NCBI GenBank assembly: GCA_003615045.1
Contig: ML014318.1
Span: 1-30,739 of the forward strand
Length of the DNA: 30,739 nt
Direction of reading: 5' to 3'
Source: Caulochytrium protostelioides
Lineage: Eukaryota > Chytridiomycota > Caulochytriomycetes > Caulochytriales > Caulochytriaceae
Below the pieces are notes generated by a model. That model was not told the origin of the DNA and ran no database searches. It saw nothing but the letters and a program-made list of their open reading frames with translations. Below, piece by piece: positions 18,596 through 28,076 of this stretch. The first letter of the stretch is position 1. Each line of letters starts with the position of its first letter. The position numbers and the translations under genes are program-made.

Positions 18596-19978
18596 GGGCG
18601 ACCGTGATGGTGGCAGCGCTTAACGGCAGCGCGTAGCGGAAACTTTGAACGGCAGCGGCAATGGTACCGGTAACAGCAATGGCAATGGCAATGGCGACGG
18701 CGCGGCGCGGCGCGCTCCGCCGTAGCTTGGCACAACCAAGAGAAAAAAAAGACGATCTGACTGCGTATGCCGCCGATACTGAAGGCAGATCCTCAATGCT
18801 GACACGGAAGCACGTCCGAGACGGCGGTCAGGCCGCCACCGCGCAACGACCGGCGGCGGCGGCGGGGTTGGGGATCAGGGTCGGGGGTCGGGGTCGGCCG
18901 CCGCTCTGCCGGAGCGGACGACTGGCCTTGCATGTACGCGTGGACGAGCAGGCCAAACATACAAAGGAGCGAGCGAGCAACGGCAATGACCGCTGCAGGC
19001 GCTACCGAAAGGACCAAACCGACGGCGCGGCGCGAGGTTAGACGACAGGGATCGGCGCTAGCGACGGGGCCAACGACTGCGGCGGCGATGGCGGTGATGG
19101 CGGCGAAGGCGGTGGTGGCGGCGGCCGCTGATTCGGGAAGCGGCGATACTCGGGGGCGTCTGGGCGGCCAATATGAATGATCGAGGCGTGCGTGAGGAAA
19201 CAGAGCAATAGCGTCAGTGGTTGCCGGCTGAGATACCCACTGATCGGCGAATGCGAGTCTTCCTTTCGGAGCCACAACTGCACAGAAGCGATCTTGTCGG
19301 ATCGTGGTCGTCTATAAGCGTGGTGTGGGTATGAGAATCCGGCCCAGTCGAGAAAGCGAAGACTTGAAATCGTCAGCCCCGACCCCACTTGATGCTTGAG
19401 CAAGACATCGTCGTCGCATCGTTTCTTGCCAAGTTGATAGGCTGTGCTCCGCATCGACGGGTGCAGCGAGACGCCGGAAGCGCTGAGATCGACACTGCGC
19501 GGGGAAGAGCCTCACCGCCCGCCTTCTCCCCGACGCGTCGGCACCCTTCAGGCAACGAGCAGGCCCATCCACCACTGCATCCCGCTCCCCCTTCTTCCCC
19601 TTCGCTCGGTCAATCACCGGTCTCCGGTATGGGATATGGGTGTTACTGCGCCACAGACTCCTCTGTGGAAACATAATGGACTTTTTTCAAGTGTTTCTTG
19701 TACTCCCTTAACCAACTTGTTCTTGATGTCCACATGCTTCATCTGGTCGCGGTGGACATGATCTTTTGCTATGCAGACCCGCCAGACCGATAGCGCTGTG
19801 CCGCAATCCCGGGCAAGCGCCGCTGCGGCCCGTGGTCGGCAAGCTCCTCCGGCAATAAACTTAATGCGCTACTGCCTCAGTACAGGACCCCTGGGGCCAC
19901 CACGGAGGGGATGACGTGCGCGTTAGGTCGTCTCACGGGTTGACCCTATATACAGGTTCGTTAAAGTATATATATAAA
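18596..19978. other. Intergenic between the disordered-protein gene and ARL1
   Basis: 1.4 kb that should contain the promoter of the minus-strand 15287-18595 gene and the 3' flank of ARL1. Just after the ARL1 stop, the minus strand reads an A/T-only stretch with TATATATA (19966-19981), resembling a yeast-type poly(A) efficiency element. A small candidate ORF is listed separately; otherwise nothing is supported. Confidence 0.5.
18793..19275 (-). CDS. Doubtful small ORF with two hydrophobic stretches
   Basis: 160 codons. The translation has an Ala-rich hydrophobic stretch (AFAAITAIAAAVVGPVA) and a more convincing one (VGLVLSVAPAAVIAVARSLL, continuing CMFGLLVHAYM), then a Pro/Asp and Arg-rich tail. 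It could encode a small two-pass membrane protein. Equally, Ala/Val-rich translations arise by chance in this base composition, and an overlapping ORF (19038-19454) is also open. I do not recognise a family. Confidence 0.2.
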   Translation of the reverse strand: MAPKGRLAFADQWVSQPATTDAIALFPHARLDHSYWPPRRPRVSPLPESAAAATTAFAAITAIAAAVVGPVASADPCRLTSRRAVGLVLSVAPAAVIAVARSLLCMFGLLVHAYMQGQSSAPAERRPTPTPDPDPQPRRRRRSLRGGGLTAVSDVLPCQH

Positions 19979-20524
19979 TTATTTAGACACTGTGACGGCG
20001 TTGACGAGCCAGTCCAGCGACTCGGTCAGGCCCTCGCCCGTCTTGGCTGAGCACTTGAAGATGGTCCACTGGCGGTCCCTAAGCGTCGCGAGGCCGAGCG
20101 CTTCCGAGACTTCGGCGGGCGTCATGGCGCCGTCCATGTCCTGCTTGTTGGCCAGCACGAGCAGCGCGGCGTTTTTGATCTCCTCTTCCTCGAGCATCTC
20201 GTGCAGCTCCTGCTGGCTCGTGCTGAGGCGCTGGTGGTCCGCCGAGTCGACCACGTAGATGATGGCATCCGTGTTGGTATAGTAGCACCGCCAGTAGGGC
20301 CGGATGGAGGTCTGGCCGCCCAGGTCCCAGACCTGGAACTTGATGTTCTGGTACGTCAGCGTCTCGACATTGAACCCGATGGTCGGGATGGTGTTGACGA
20401 CTTCGCCGAGCTGCAACCGGTACAGAATCGTAGTCTTGCCGGCGCCGTCCAGACCCAGAATCAGAATGCGGACTTCCTTGTTGCCCCAGAGCCGCTGGAA
20501 CACCCGTGAAAACAGGTTGCCCAT
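19979..20524 (-). CDS. ARL1: ARF-like GTPase ARL1
   Basis: 181 residues, the usual ARL1 length, in one exon. ARL1 acts at the trans-Golgi, recruiting GRIP-domain golgins and supporting endosome-to-Golgi traffic. Visible: a Gly2 myristoylation start (MGNLFS), P-loop GLDGAGKT (24-31), switch I Thr48 in [10 protein letters not shown], the [17 protein letters not shown] interswitch with Gln71, NKQD (126-129) and CSAKTGEG (from 158). [15 protein letters not shown] with an EEEE-type helix points to ARL1 over ARF1. All GTP-binding residues are intact. The start has G at -3 and G at +4. Confidence 0.93.
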   Translation of the reverse strand: MGNLFSRVFQRLWGNKEVRILILGLDGAGKTTILYRLQLGEVVNTIPTIGFNVETLTYQNIKFQVWDLGGQTSIRPYWRCYYTNTDAIIYVVDSADHQRLSTSQQELHEMLEEEEIKNAALLVLANKQDMDGAMTPAEVSEALGLATLRDRQWTIFKCSAKTGEGLTESLDWLVNAVTVSK

Positions 20525-21410
20525 GGCGACGGTAGGCCACGTGGCAGATCAGAGAAGCTCTCAGAGAAGCCCTCAGAATCCGATCAAGGGTTCAGGAACG
20601 CCGCGACCGAGCGACTACGGACAGCGGCCCACGAGGAGGCGGCGCGCTCAGAGCGCGGCAACGAGGGGGGGTGGTGGGGTGATGGCGTCTCCGTGGCTAT
20701 GGGCGCCTTCCACGAATCGTGCAACGACGATCACAGGGGCGGGAGCAGTAACAGTAACCGGGGCAAGTATAGTGTAGTAAGAGGTGCAAGATGCAGGTGC
20801 ATGTACGGGTGCAGGAGCAGATGCCCGCTGGGGCAACAGGATCGAATCGAACAGGATCGAACGGCGGCAGGTCGCCCGACAGCGTCTGGGCGGACAAGCA
20901 GAAGAGAGCGTTCAGGACAACTTGGCTCAGAGCCGGTGCAGCGAAGTAACGCTGGCTGGTGATGCCGCAGCAATCGAGCGATCAGTGTTCGGAATCGATA
21001 CCCACAAGGGTCGCGGAGACGAGGCGTGCCACCGCGTCGTGTTGTCGCAGGAGGATCTGTGGATCATGCATGAAACGCGTCACTTAATCTCCGACCGGCG
21101 CCACGCGTCGTGAGCTGGCCGCCGCTCGCGACGATTCTTCGACATGAGCCATCGCGGGAAGCGCGTGGCCGTGCGTGTCATGTGGCACACGCAACGAGGC
21201 CGCCACATCAAACGCAGCGCCGGAGGCATGGGCGGCGCGGCGTAGCGCGGCCGTGGCGGCGCCGGCGAGGACCGGTAGCGCCCCTCCGCCCTCTTTCTCA
21301 ACGGCGATAGTCGCCACCGGCGTCGGCATCGGTACGCATCGGCGTACGGATCGACCCCACACGGGCAGCGGCATCCGCAGGTCGTTGGCCCTTAGAGGTT
21401 TCAGACATGC

Positions 21411-21453
21411 GCATGCAGGCGCAGGCGCAGGCGCAGGCGCAGGTGCATGCAGG
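21411..21453. repeat. GCAGGC hexamer microsatellite
   Basis: About five tandem GCAGGC/T units, flanked on both sides by GCATGC. It is a simple repeat with no coding frame supported around it. Confidence 0.7.
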
Positions 21454-21863
21454 TTCCTAGTGGTGACGCGCCGTCCTCGCCTGCGCAGCCCTGAGGATGC
21501 CTCTCATCGGTTCGACGGCGGCGCCATTCTGATGGCATGAGCGGGTGCTGGTCCGACCTTCGCTCGAGGGGGCGTTGTCGTCTCCCTCCAATACCAAACA
21601 TGTGCCGGTACGGTGTTCACGGTGCTGGGCGGACTCGGCAACGCCAAGCTCACCGTGGCAGGTGATCGATGGGCACCGGCGATGGGCGATGGATCAGCTG
21701 ACCTAACCAATTGGGTATCGGCGGTGTGGCAGGCGAGACGGCGATAACGGCGCACCGATGGACGGATCACCACCGCGCTTTTTTTCTTTGTGTATCAAGC
21801 GATCGCCGACGCGAAGGAAGAACTTGCAACAGCTGCATCAGCAACGTCACCTATTGATGTTGT

Positions 21864-22454
21864 TCAGGATAAAACTTTCATTGGAAACAGAAATTGGAGT
21901 GTGAATGCTACTGGGTCGGGGGGGAAGTGATCACAGCCTAGCCTGGGAGCCAGTGGCAGGTGTGGAAGGTAATGGCACAGCCGCGGCCGATCACCAGGTA
22001 GTTGATGGGGCTCATAAACGCAGGACCCGCTCTGGTCGAACGCCCGAATCGTTATGAAGCAATGGTTGCTGAACAGCTCGCACCTATCGCGCATCTCTTT
22101 TATCTTCCGACCATTATCAAGGTGCGCTTGCCAATAGCGTATCGCTAACCGTCGCTCGATGTGCGGCTCGCCTGCTGCCGTATGGTTCAGGACCCCGAAG
22201 TGATAGGCGATCCGAGCCTGCTTGCTACCGCCTATCGACTGCGTTGGGTCGATCGCGATCTCTGCTCTTGCTGGTCTTGTTGATTTGGCCGCTATCACGC
22301 AAGGCATCGCTTGCATATGGTGCGCATGTCGTCTGCCGTCAGGCTGATCACGATGGATGGATAGAAGGGCTCTGAGACTCGTGTGAAAACTCCGACGGAA
22401 GGCGTAGATGACTCGTGTTATCTCACCCCTCCGCCTCCGCGATCTGAATCTCAT
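21864..22454 (-). CDS. Doubtful 196-codon ORF with unbiased codon use
   Basis: An open frame in a locally less G+C-rich stretch, where a run this long is less expected by chance than elsewhere in the window. Its codons (AGA, ATA, TTA, CTA and others) are unlike those of the recognised genes, which nearly always end in G or C. The product is His/Arg-rich with a mixed composition (for example RRLAIRYWQAHLDNGRKIKE) and no domain I recognise. It could be a chance ORF, a young or transferred gene, or a relic. Confidence 0.15.
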   Translation of the reverse strand: MRFRSRRRRGEITRVIYAFRRSFHTSLRALLSIHRDQPDGRRHAHHMQAMPCVIAAKSTRPARAEIAIDPTQSIGGSKQARIAYHFGVLNHTAAGEPHIERRLAIRYWQAHLDNGRKIKEMRDRCELFSNHCFITIRAFDQSGSCVYEPHQLPGDRPRLCHYLPHLPLAPRLGCDHFPPDPVAFTLQFLFPMKVLS

Positions 22455-24097
22455 AGCATCAATTTCGTGACCTTTCGTGACCAGCGCGACGAGGATGGTT
22501 CACGTGATCACGCCAGCAACCCCGGCAGCGACATCGACAAGTCTGACAGCGGCACCGATGCCGGTCACTCTGCCAAAGCCGACGCCGCCTCACGGCGAAC
22601 TTCGCTGGCGACCGTTCACCTGCGGGCCTAAGTGCGTGCCCACGGCGGCCCACCCCACTCCCCTGGCGGCCGTCCCTGGAGACGCTGCCGACGCGGTCCG
22701 ACGATCCGCTGCCGTGGACGCCGCGGATGCGCGCCGCGATGGCGTCCACGTCGCCAGGCCCGCGCGCAGCCGCAAGCGCCGTCAGCGGCAGAGGAGGCGC
22801 ATGGCATCGAGGCGAACGTGCGGAGGGTCGCGTGGACCGCCGCGCTGCATGTGGGGACCGACGCCCACGGCGCCGTGTGTCCCGCTCGCTGGCGCGTGGC
22901 GGGCCGCCGTTCCGCCGTCGGCGCGTGGCACGGCAGTGCCGTGGTAGCACAGCATTTCCGCGGCCGCCGTGGTGGCCCAACGTGCCATCCATGCGTGCTT
23001 GATTCCGGTCGCCGAACCCTGCGAGCAGCTGGCCGCGGAAACGGCGGCGATGCCGTGGCTGCGCCCGCTCGGGTGCGCGGTCGTCACGCTGCTGAGCGTC
23101 AAGCTATCCCAGCGACGGGTGCTGAGGGCGCCAACGACCTCCGTGCCCTCGCGTGGGCGCGCGATCCATCTGGACGACTGGCCCGCGGGTCGACGGAGCC
23201 CTGGGTCGCGGACACCGCCTCATGTGATGCACGGAGGCCGTGCCGGCATCGACGCCGTCGTGGTGGGACGTCTCGCATGTTCCGTGAGGTCCGCTGCCCC
23301 GTCTTTCAGGTCTGCCTGCGTGGGGAGGATTCCGCCCAAGCCAGACCTGGCGCGATCGTCAGCTCGTGGGCTCCACGGGGGAACGGGGCAATCGTTGCCG
23401 GGCGCTGGCGCTGGCGCTTGGCTGGGCTGGGCTTGGCTTTGATGGTACCGACCCCGGGGGCATCGACATTCCACGCTTCGGACGACGTGGGCGGCTCATG
23501 TTGTGGCGACATGTTGTGCCGTGTGACGATGACGCGGCTATGGCCATTGACCTGGCCCCGGCACCCCCCCAAATGGACCAAACTAAGGGACCACGCGGCC
23601 GAAATAAGGGACCACGCTGGGGCGACCACGAGCACGGAACCACGCGTTCCGCAACGAATAGCACGCGGCTCGTTTCCGCGCCGGATACGGGGGCGACCGT
23701 CCCCGTCCAGAGCCCGTACTGCGGCATGCGTGTCCGCGATGACCGAGGATGGCCATCATCATGGCCAGCTCGTACGGGACCACCTCAGACGACGCGCGAT
23801 CCGTGACGCTCGGACCACACTGCCAACATACTTGACGATGGCGACTGCCTATGGGGTATGCACCCCGTGGCTCGAATCCCCCCATCAGGTCATGGAAGGA
23901 TACTGCCGGGAAACCAACAGGCCACTCTCTCTTTCTCTCTCTCGATATCCAGACCACAGTCTGCTCGGATTTCATCATGAACGATGCAGCACCAGGACCC
24001 CACCGCCGTGGCCGACAGGGGCTGACATGGCGTGGCCTGCTTGCTGCTCGGTGTGTCACGTCGACTCATCGCGCTGACCATGGCGTGTGGGGGGTGT

Positions 24098-24178
24098 GGG
24101 TCTGACCAGTCTGTCGGTCAGACCCTGAGCTTCGGCGTGGAGGCGTTCACCACCGTGACGGCGCCTCCACGCCGAAGC
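24098..24178. repeat. Two adjacent perfect inverted repeats (hairpins)
   Basis: First hairpin: arms 24098-24107 (GGGTCTGACC) and 24116-24125 (GGTCAGACCC), 10 bp perfect, 8-base loop. Three bases later the second begins: arms 24129-24145 (GCTTCGGCGTGGAGGCG) and 24162-24178, 17 bp perfect, with a 16-base interior that itself can pair TCAC with GTGA around a 4-base loop. Both are read directly from the sequence. The function is unknown. Confidence 0.85.
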
Positions 24179-24352
24179 CTTGGTCAACGCCGGATCGCTC
24201 GGTTCGCTCATCTCCAGCGGGTCGGTTGGGTGCCTGCGGCCACGTCGGTCACGCTGCTCCCCTCCACCACCGGTGGCGACTGGCGCGATCGTGGGCCCAT
24301 GCGGGCTCAAAGCAACCGCGCAGGGTTGAGGGGCGATGGGCGACGCCGCCAT

Positions 24353-24428
24353 CGCCGTCCCGGTCGCCGTCCCGGTCGCCGTCCCGGTCGCCGTCCCGGT
24401 CGCCGTCCCGGTCGCCGTCCCGGTCGCC
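24353..24428. repeat. 12-bp tandem repeat array
   Basis: The unit CGGTCGCCGTCC is repeated about 6.3 times without visible change, and degenerates into CGCCACGACTGC-type units on the right. A 128-codon ORF at 24336-24722 would translate it as Pro-Val-Ala-Val repeats, but nothing else supports that ORF. Confidence 0.85.
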
Positions 24429-25179
24429 GCCACGACTGCCGCCACGACTGCCGCCGCCTCTCCGGCTGATGGGTCGCGAGGCCATGGCCGCCGCCGTGGG
24501 GCGGTCTCGCCTGTTGCGGGGGAGGCGTCGGCGGCAAGGATGGCCATTGATGACATTCAGCCGGGAGCGCCGCGTGGTGTGGCGGTCTCTGGCGGAATTG
24601 ACTTTCCGAGGCCTTCCGGGGTCACGATGCCCGCGCAGGGCATCAGCGGCGCCGCCACCACCCATGCAGCATGGGATGGCGACCGGCGCCATCGCGGAAA
24701 GCCGCTCGGCGCCGTGCTTTGATCTGCGGCGCGCCGCACGGGTCGACGGACGGCCGGCCGGCCGCCACGGGGGGTGGCTCAGCCGACACACGGCCAGCGA
24801 CCCCCGCGCCGGCGCCGTCTGAAAGGGCCGGCCGCGCAGGCCCGAAGGCGGCGGCCCCCGGCAGAACTCTGATCCCTGAATATGGAGGTTCCATGGCGGG
24901 GGCGGCCGCGTCAGGGCGTTGCGAGGGCCGGGGCGGCCGCAGGGACCGCCAGGGACGGCGCCGGCCCTGGGCCGCCGTCAGGTTTATCCGCGCGCACGCC
25001 GCGTTCGGCTCACAACGTGGAGCCGCGCTTCGGGTGCCGCGGACGCGGGGGTGGCCAGCGGCGAGGCCACCGACCACCCGACCCGACCGGCGTCTCCAGA
25101 TCCCCCCCGGCGCGCGCCGTGCGGGCAACGTCGGGTGCAACGTCGGGCGACCGAAGCAGCGGAGTGCGGGGGATGAAAC

Positions 25180-25187
25180 TATAAATA
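25180..25187 (+). promoter_or_regulatory. TATA box, probably of the cyclin gene
   Basis: TATAAATA is the clearest TATA element upstream of a start in this window, 477 bases before the cyclin start at 25664. If used, it implies a leader of about 450 bases carrying at least one upstream ORF. Confidence 0.45.
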
Positions 25188-25291
25188 CAGACCGTGGCCT
25201 AGCCTCCCTTCCTTCACTCGACGTGGGCGGCGTGTCCCATCGCTGGCTGGCGGACGTCGGCCGGGGAACCCCCACGGCTGACGTGGTCGCC

Positions 25292-25405
25292 ATGCTATCA
25301 TGTTCCGTGAGAGATACGTCGTGCAGGGGCATCGCCAAGGAGTGGAAGCTGGAGAATCCCCGGCTCACAGAGCACCCATTCCTTAACGCGCACATCCCAC
25401 TTTGA
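25292..25405 (+). promoter_or_regulatory. Possible 37-codon upstream ORF in the cyclin leader
   Basis: ATG at 25292 (GTCGCCATGC, G at -3) opens 37 codons ending in TGA at 25405, about 260 bases before the cyclin start. If transcription starts near the TATA box at 25180, this would be translated first and could reduce cyclin synthesis. It overlaps a longer ORF that I do not support. Confidence 0.25.
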
Positions 25406-25663
25406 TTCATTCGCTTCGCCCCGCACCCTCGGCGGCTATCATTCTAGACCGATCTCACGGCTGCATACCTCGTCATCACCCCTAAGGGTCGGAGAGCTTT
25501 GGCTGCTTGGGGCTGGATCGCTTGGCTGTAACAGGGCAATCGGTGTTCTGCTTCTCTGCAAAGACCCCCTTCTTTTTTGATTTGCTCGATTGCGGATCCG
25601 TCCAGCCTCCTCAGCGACTCGCTCGCGTCAGCGTGCGATCCATATCCCCTGGCGTGCTGCACC

Positions 25664-27622
25664 ATGGCTGCAGCCATAGTTGCTCCATCGGCGGACCTCC
25701 TTCACGTCGCCTCGGCCATCTTGGACTACTACTTCCCCATTCCGCCCTCGGCCCACTTGTTCCCCTCGTTCGAGTTCGTGGCCAAAATCGTCGCACGATG
25801 CCGTGTGCCCGCCTACACCCTACAGGTCGCCCTGCTCTACCTGGTGCGCTTCCGAAAGCAGCTCATGTCTTTGCAATGGGACACCGTTGCGCCCGCATCA
25901 CATCCGCCACGTGGCGGCACGGCCCTGCGCCGTCCGCTGCCGCCCTCGCCCTGCCTGCTCTGCGGCCGCCGCATGTTCCTCGTTTCCGTCATTGTTGCCA
26001 CCAAGTATCTCGATGATCGCAACGTGAGCCTGCGCTCGTGGTCGCGGACGTCGGGCTTGACGCCCGCGGAGCTGCGATTCGAGGAAGTCGCGTTCATGAA
26101 TACGCTCAACCACCATCTCTGGATCAGCGAGATGACCTGGTCGTCGTGGCAGCGCACGCTTACGAACGACGCCGCGCCCTGGGGCGCTTTCTTGCCCCGC
26201 CGTGACCCTGATACTCTGGTTCCGCCTGCATCGACCATCACGGTGTCGATGGCACCGACAGCGCCGCTCGGCAAGATGGCCGCTGCGGACAAGACCACAT
26301 CCACATTTACGACCCCAGCCCCTACGCCCGTGCCGACCCCGACCTCGATCGCGACGTCAGTATCCTCCGTGACCACGGTCGCGACGGCAGCGACATCTTC
26401 ACCACCCGCCACGTCAGCAACCGTCGCTGCTGGCAAGCGAGCCGCGGCCACGTCGTGTGATCTGCCGGCGATGGGGATGCCCACGCCCACGTCGACGGCC
26501 CCGAGTCCGTCGATGTCTTTCAGCCGTAATTTGAGCGGCTGCTCGGTGGCCACGACCGCGTCGAGCCAACGCAGCAGCCTTGGCAGCTTGGGCAGCTTGG
26601 GCAGCCTCGGTAGCCTCAACGTGTCCCTCGATCACCTGGTCCCGGCGTCCGTTGCTTCGGGTGATGGCCACGTGGAACGGGGCCCGCGCGCCAAAGCTTT
26701 CCGTATGGACCCTCTGGCCACGACGTCCGTGATGAGCACTGCCACGGACGAGCCGCTCCCGCAGCCACGACAGCAACCGGCGTCTCGAGCGAAGACGAAG
26801 GCTTCGCATCCCGCCATCGCCACCGGCACCGCCACAACAGCAGCGGGATTTTCCGATACAGCGGGATATTCCGATACAGCGGGATATTCCGATACAGCGG
26901 GATTTTCCGATACAGCGGGATTTTCCGATACAGCGGGATTTTCCGCGTCTCAGCCGTCCACGGACTTGAAGGCCGCCTCTGTTTACCCAAGCCACCACCT
27001 TGCCTCGGGATCGGCCACAGCGATGACGACGACGACTTCAGCGGCCCGTGCCGTCCAATCAGCTCCGTGTGCCACACGCACGCGACCACCGCCACTGACG
27101 TTGCTCGAGCCGTGTCACATGACCTCGGTGGCGAGCGCCCCGGCGATGTTGCAGCTCGCGTCGCACCCCAACGGCACCGACACCCCCGCCCCTGACACCC
27201 GGATGCTTTCCCCGCCCGATAGCCCCAGCCGCCGCGGGCCGCCATCGTCGGTGTTCTCCGGATCGAATGAGTGGGTGCTGGCTTCCGATCCCTTGAGCAA
27301 GCCGACGTTTTCCCCCTTGGCGATGCTGCCGGCACGCGCGCATTCGCATCCCATCGACCGCGTCATGGCCGACGCCGCCGCGGGGCGTGCCGCTGCGCAC
27401 ATGACGGCGGCGGCGGCGGCGGCGGCCTGCCGTGCCGCCGCGTCGACGGCGCCGTCGTCAACGCCGTCCCTTGCATCGTTGGCAGGCCCCCCCTCACGCC
27501 CCTGGGTCGTGGGCGCGGCTTCGCCGCTGCTGCTTCGATCGCATCGCGCTACAGCCACCACCCGGAATGCCAAGCACAAGCGATCACTCAGTGGCTCCGA
27601 TTGTGTGTCCTGCTATGCGTGA
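25664..27622 (+). CDS. Pho80/PCL-type cyclin with a long disordered tail
   Basis: 652 residues. The cyclin box covers about 34-160: FEFVAKIVARCRVPAYTLQVALLYLVRF, then RRMFLVSVIVATKYLDDRNVSLRSW, TPAELRFEEVAFMNTLNHHLWI. This order and the Lys-Tyr-Leu-Asp-Asp motif fit fungal cyclins that partner the CDK Pho85 (PCL1/2, PCL5, CLG1), which control polarity, phosphate or amino-acid responses and cell-cycle entry. A Pro/Arg-rich insert (about 75-100) splits the first helices. The remaining 480 residues are Ser/Thr/Ala/Pro-rich, with GSL repeats, a six-residue repeat block (395-427) and a poly-Ala tract. The ORF begins at 25577, but I chose the Met at 25664 because it lies in CACCATGG and precedes the domain closely. 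Which PCL subgroup it belongs to cannot be told. T/A-rich sequence (TTTTATTTGATTTTATTTAT) directly after the stop may hold the poly(A) signal. Confidence 0.8.
   Translation: MAAAIVAPSADLLHVASAILDYYFPIPPSAHLFPSFEFVAKIVARCRVPAYTLQVALLYLVRFRKQLMSLQWDTVAPASHPPRGGTALRRPLPPSPCLLCGRRMFLVSVIVATKYLDDRNVSLRSWSRTSGLTPAELRFEEVAFMNTLNHHLWISEMTWSSWQRTLTNDAAPWGAFLPRRDPDTLVPPASTITVSMAPTAPLGKMAAADKTTSTFTTPAPTPVPTPTSIATSVSSVTTVATAATSSPPATSATVAAGKRAAATSCDLPAMGMPTPTSTAPSPSMSFSRNLSGCSVATTASSQRSSLGSLGSLGSLGSLNVSLDHLVPASVASGDGHVERGPRAKAFRMDPLATTSVMSTATDEPLPQPRQQPASRAKTKASHPAIATGTATTAAGFSDTAGYSDTAGYSDTAGFSDTAGFSDTAGFSASQPSTDLKAASVYPSHHLASGSATAMTTTTSAARAVQSAPCATRTRPPPLTLLEPCHMTSVASAPAMLQLASHPNGTDTPAPDTRMLSPPDSPSRRGPPSSVFSGSNEWVLASDPLSKPTFSPLAMLPARAHSHPIDRVMADAAAGRAAAHMTAAAAAAACRAAASTAPSSTPSLASLAGPPSRPWVVGAASPLLLRSHRATATTRNAKHKRSLSGSDCVSCYA
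26846..26944 (+). repeat. 18-bp in-frame tandem repeat in the cyclin gene
   Basis: Five full copies of an 18-base unit (GGATTTTCCGATACAGCG, with a T/A variant giving Phe or Tyr) and a half copy encode G-(F/Y)-S-D-T-A repeats at residues 395-427. The unit is A/T-richer than its surroundings and nearly identical between copies, which points to recent expansion. Confidence 0.9.
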
Positions 27623-28076
27623 TGTCGACCTTTTATTTGATTTTATTTATACAGAGCGGCGATGCCGGAACGCCGTCACCTCGATAGGCTGAGCTTGGCG
27701 GCCCACCTCCGTCTCTCCTGCCACGCTTTTTGTACATTGACTAGATCTCTCTGTATGTCTTCGCTGGCCGGTCTTGGTTTCGAGCGGATCGCTGTCGATG
27801 AGACGACCGCAGCGACAATGAGAGCTGCGATGGAACGCAGCAAACCGCGGTCACGACAACCATCTGGCGATCGTATCAAGCGACGCACGGACGTATATCG
27901 ATTCGGTGGCCGGGCAGAGTTTCTTGGTGAGGATTCGAGAGAAGAAACGCAAAACGACAATCCACCTGAGGCCGTCACGGTATGTGCGATCATCCCTGGA
28001 ATGTCCGCTCAGAGCTCTGATCTATTTTTTTGCCGACTCCTTATTTTCGGCAGAATTGTGTTAACTTAAAAGAGAT
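27623..28076. other. Convergent gap between the cyclin and PMM genes
   Basis: 454 bases of 3' flanks. A T/A-rich run follows the cyclin stop. On the PMM side an inverted repeat (TGCCGA 28031-28036, TCGGCA 28047-28052, 10-base loop) lies 25-46 bases after its stop. A 135-codon plus-strand ORF (27662-28069) has unbiased codons and no domain, so it is not called. Confidence 0.45.

Larger units (their letters stand above)
20525..25663. other. 5.1 kb gap between ARL1 and the cyclin gene, no supported gene
   Basis: The other gaps here are 0.1-1.7 kb, so this is unusually long. It holds the divergent ARL1 and cyclin promoters, a GCAGGC repeat (21411-21453), a less G+C-rich stretch (about 21780-22450), a CT-rich run (about 23926-23950), two adjacent hairpins (24098-24178), a 12-bp tandem array (24353-24428) and a TATA box (25180). 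ORFs of up to 481 codons (22632-24077, plus strand) look like shadows: Arg/Cys/Trp-rich, no domains, competing frames. A multi-exon gene or ncRNA cannot be excluded. Confidence 0.5.

Noticed and set aside
23830-23900. tRNA-like stretch (GGCTCGAATCC, a B-box-like sequence)
   Set aside because: The T-arm stem has mismatches and I could not build an acceptor or anticodon stem.
22632-24077. 481-codon plus-strand ORF in the long gap
   Set aside because: Arg/Trp/Cys-rich translation with no motif, and alternative frames equally open; it looks like non-coding G+C-rich DNA.
24090-24200. Double hairpin as a Helitron 3' end
   Set aside because: A hairpin near the end is typical, but I see no CTRR terminus at the usual distance on either strand, and no partner 5' end. 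Kept only as an unexplained structure.
24643-25410. Overlapping ORFs of 255 (-) and 244 (+) codons upstream of the cyclin
   Set aside because: Both open in the same DNA, no domains, and a TATA box lies inside them; more likely promoter sequence.
27662-28069. 135-codon ORF after the cyclin gene
   Set aside because: Unbiased codons, starts inside the likely cyclin 3' UTR, no recognised family.
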